Source: Plakobranchus ocellatus (Eukaryota; Mollusca; Gastropoda; Plakobranchidae). From it: a stretch of DNA of 25,284 nucleotides. Shown piece after piece: positions 23,700 through 25,284 of this stretch (positions are counted from its first letter, which is position 1; every line of letters starts with the position of its first letter). The stretch covers positions 876,963-902,246 of the forward strand of contig BLXT01005852.1 of the NCBI GenBank assembly GCA_019648995.1. The letters are read 5' to 3'. Under the pieces are notes generated by a model. The model was not told the origin of the DNA and did not search any database. It saw nothing but the letters and a program-made list of their open reading frames with translations. A program made the translations under genes and the position numbers.

Positions 23700-23890
23700 C
23701 CTTGACACCTCTCACAGAGCTAGCACCTGAAGAAGCGTGGTTTTGTGAATATAGCCCATCCACAACAAGCTGATCTCAGGCTTTAGGCCCTCATCAGGCC
23801 AGAACATTGGTTGCCGACTCCTCAAATGCTGAATAGGTTCTGTGGATCTCAAGGCAGTTTTGTTAGCCATTGAGCTAACGCGAATACACT
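23700..23890 (-). mobile_element. SINE-like element with tRNA-like head, minus strand
   Basis: On the minus strand, GTTAGCTCAATGGCTAAC (23879-23862) forms a D-arm-like hairpin that contains a pol III A box (TAGCTCAATGG). An anticodon-arm-like CTGCCTTGAGATCCACAG follows. A good B box is not visible. A GC-richer body with the hammerhead-like segment comes next, then a core block shared with the SINE of TMEM147 intron 5 (23779-23744). The borders are approximate and the 3' tail is not defined. A 60-codon minus-strand frame across it is incidental. Confidence 0.5.
23770..23853 (-). ncRNA. Decayed hammerhead-ribozyme-like fold inside the SINE-like element
   Basis: On the minus strand a perfect CUGAUGA (23797-23791) is followed by stem II GGGC/GCCU around a CUAAA loop (23790-23778), then GAGA (23777-23774) where hammerheads have GAAA. 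Upstream, GAGAUC (23850-23845) offers an AUC cleavage triplet. Counting from it in hammerhead numbering, stem I pairs six bases in exact register (CAGAAC 23842-23837 with GUUCUG 23805-23800), with two mismatches next to the core; stem III has three pairs. The A-to-G change in GAAA should abolish cleavage, so this would be a relic. The likeness could be accidental. Confidence 0.35.
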
Positions 23891-25170
23891 CCATCAGATT
23901 TTATGGTAAGAATTAGCATTAGGAAAACGCACTCAAGATGTACATTAAATTTCTTATAAAAAAACCACCTAGTAATAGAGGGGGATTTGGCAAATAATAC
24001 CATGCAGAAAAATGCTGTGATGTAATTTTTTTTCTTTTAAAAATTGAAACATTAAATACCTATGCAGAGCAGTAGGAAGAATTTGGCTTCAGTAGTTGTG
24101 GAGACATCATTTCATTAGTTTACAGAGCATTTACAGTAGAATATACTAAATAAACAGATTAAGATAATACTTACTGTCTCTTAACAAGAAAATCGGCCTT
24201 AAACAATAAATAAACTTACTATTTCTTTTTTTTTTTCTTCCTTTACCAGAGTAGAATATAGAACAATTTGATGTCCCCATGGCACACCAAAAGTTAATTC
24301 ATAAAGATTTTCAACAACATACAACACCCATTCAAAGAGAAATAATAATTTTTTGCCTCATACAAGGCAGATTGGATCATCGTTTTTTTGAAAGGCGAAA
24401 TTTCAGTACCATCAACCTCATTTCAGCACTGCATCACTAACAGCAAAAGATTCTCTGGAAATACCAACAAGTTCAATATTAGGCCTACCAGTAGCATCTC
24501 TATGATGATCTATACAATAATGAACACCATCATGAACTGAATGTCACGATCCTCCACTTCATCTCTAGGCTTTTGTTGTTGGAAAGGATGTTCTGTACAC
24601 TGACACTCTCATCTGAGCTGGTAACGAAGGTAACACCATTTACCAACAGACAATAAGGTCTTGATTTGATGAGGTGCACAGCTAGAGGTCTATTGGCAGT
24701 GGCAATAGTTTCATTACATCTCAAGACTTCTCACCTTTAGATTTGAACTCCTAATACACTAGAACAAAAGTAAAAAACAGCAAGAAAAAATATACCTTTA
24801 ATAGTTTGCACACACAAGCCTTAAATAATTTTAGAATTGTTATACCAAAAATCTTTTCTACTCAGTATGTACCTTAGTTCATTTAAGATTGTTTACTCTT
24901 TCTTAATTGGATTTGATAAAAGACTGAAAGCTTAAACAATGTACAATGTACGTTTACAAGTTTTCAGTATTCAATTCTTCCATCTTTTTTTCATACATAT
25001 TTAAGCACATAAAATATGCCGTGTACAATGTTTTCAATTTATCACTTTTATTACTTCATCTATGCATAGCAATACTTGAGAAAGAAAAAAAATGTTATGT
25101 CACGGCTCACAATTATATTCCGGGGCAGGTATAGCAGTGCCCCCCCTCCTCTGCAAATAGCCATTCTCAT

Positions 25171-25284
25171 TTCCTCCCTCTCCCATCACTGCTATCCTTC
25201 TTTCCTCTCTCTACCATCACTGCTATCCTTCTTTCCTCCCTCTCCCATCACTGCTATCCTTCTTTCCTCTCTCTACCATCACTG
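25171..25284. repeat. 31-bp tandem repeat with alternating A/B units, running off the window
   Basis: Units start at 25171, 25202, 25233 and 25264 (the last cut by the edge), each ending CATCACTGCTATCCTTCT. The first ten to fourteen bases alternate strictly: TTCCTCCCTCTCCC (units 1, 3) and TTCCTCTCTCTAC (units 2, 4). The true period is therefore 62 bp, a higher-order minisatellite. Confidence 0.95.

Larger units (their letters stand above)
19990..25170. other. Intergenic region right of TMEM147, no gene recognised
   Basis: About 5.2 kb of AT-rich DNA. All long frames lack splice-consistent partners, recognisable motifs or codon bias I would trust. Contents I can name: a block shared with the MITE (20641-20659), an ATT repeat (20834-20850), possible minus-strand poly(A) signals (22399-22404, 22472-22477), a SINE-like element (23700-23890, minus) and GA-rich patches near 21295-21325. 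It may partly be the 3' UTR of a minus-strand gene beyond the right edge. Confidence 0.5.

Noticed and set aside
24530-24724. 64-codon minus-strand frame with fairly protein-like composition
   Set aside because: No acceptor with a pyrimidine tract just upstream, stop codons close to the start, no recognised family and no neighbouring exon in phase.

Overview
The window looks like nuclear DNA of an animal, most likely a mollusc and perhaps a heterobranch gastropod. It is AT-rich and full of homopolymer runs. Genes are split by GT-AG introns of 0.4-2.7 kb. The 8-mer TAGGCCTA recurs, and tRNA-headed SINEs and a LINE tail lie in introns and intergenic DNA. The animal assignment rests on the proteins; the molluscan one is inference from general sequence style.

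Three genes can be read with consistent splice phases. (1) Plus strand, 192-1814: the last three exons of an RRP1/NNP-1-like nucleolar rRNA-processing protein. (2) Minus strand, 11831 down to 6739: a complete six-exon gene for Flattop (FLTP/CFAP126), a ciliary protein, 277 residues with a long extra C-terminal tail. (3) Plus strand, 12345-19773: a complete six-exon TMEM147 gene, 230 residues, a subunit of the Sec61-associated BOS translocon complex.

Layout: RRP1 and Flattop converge across about 4.5 kb of intergenic DNA (roughly 2190-6260). That stretch holds a GC-richer patch with a degenerate two-unit repeat but no gene I can name. Flattop and TMEM147 are head to head, with 513 bp between their start codons. 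This stretch carries an ETS-type site on the TMEM147 side and a small cluster of RFX half-sites plus a FOX site on the Flattop side. That arrangement would suit a shared promoter serving a housekeeping gene and a ciliary gene. Right of TMEM147 (about 19990-25170) I find no gene, only decayed repeats, possible minus-strand poly(A) signals and, at the edge, a 31-bp tandem repeat.

Mobile DNA: a 5'-truncated LINE tail with an 11-bp target duplication in Flattop intron 3; a 271-bp terminal-inverted-repeat element with an 8-bp target duplication in TMEM147 intron 1; a tRNA-headed SINE in TMEM147 intron 5; and a second SINE-like element at 23700-23890 (minus strand). The last is the most intriguing item. 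It contains a decayed but correctly registered hammerhead-ribozyme-like fold and shares a core block with the intronic SINE.
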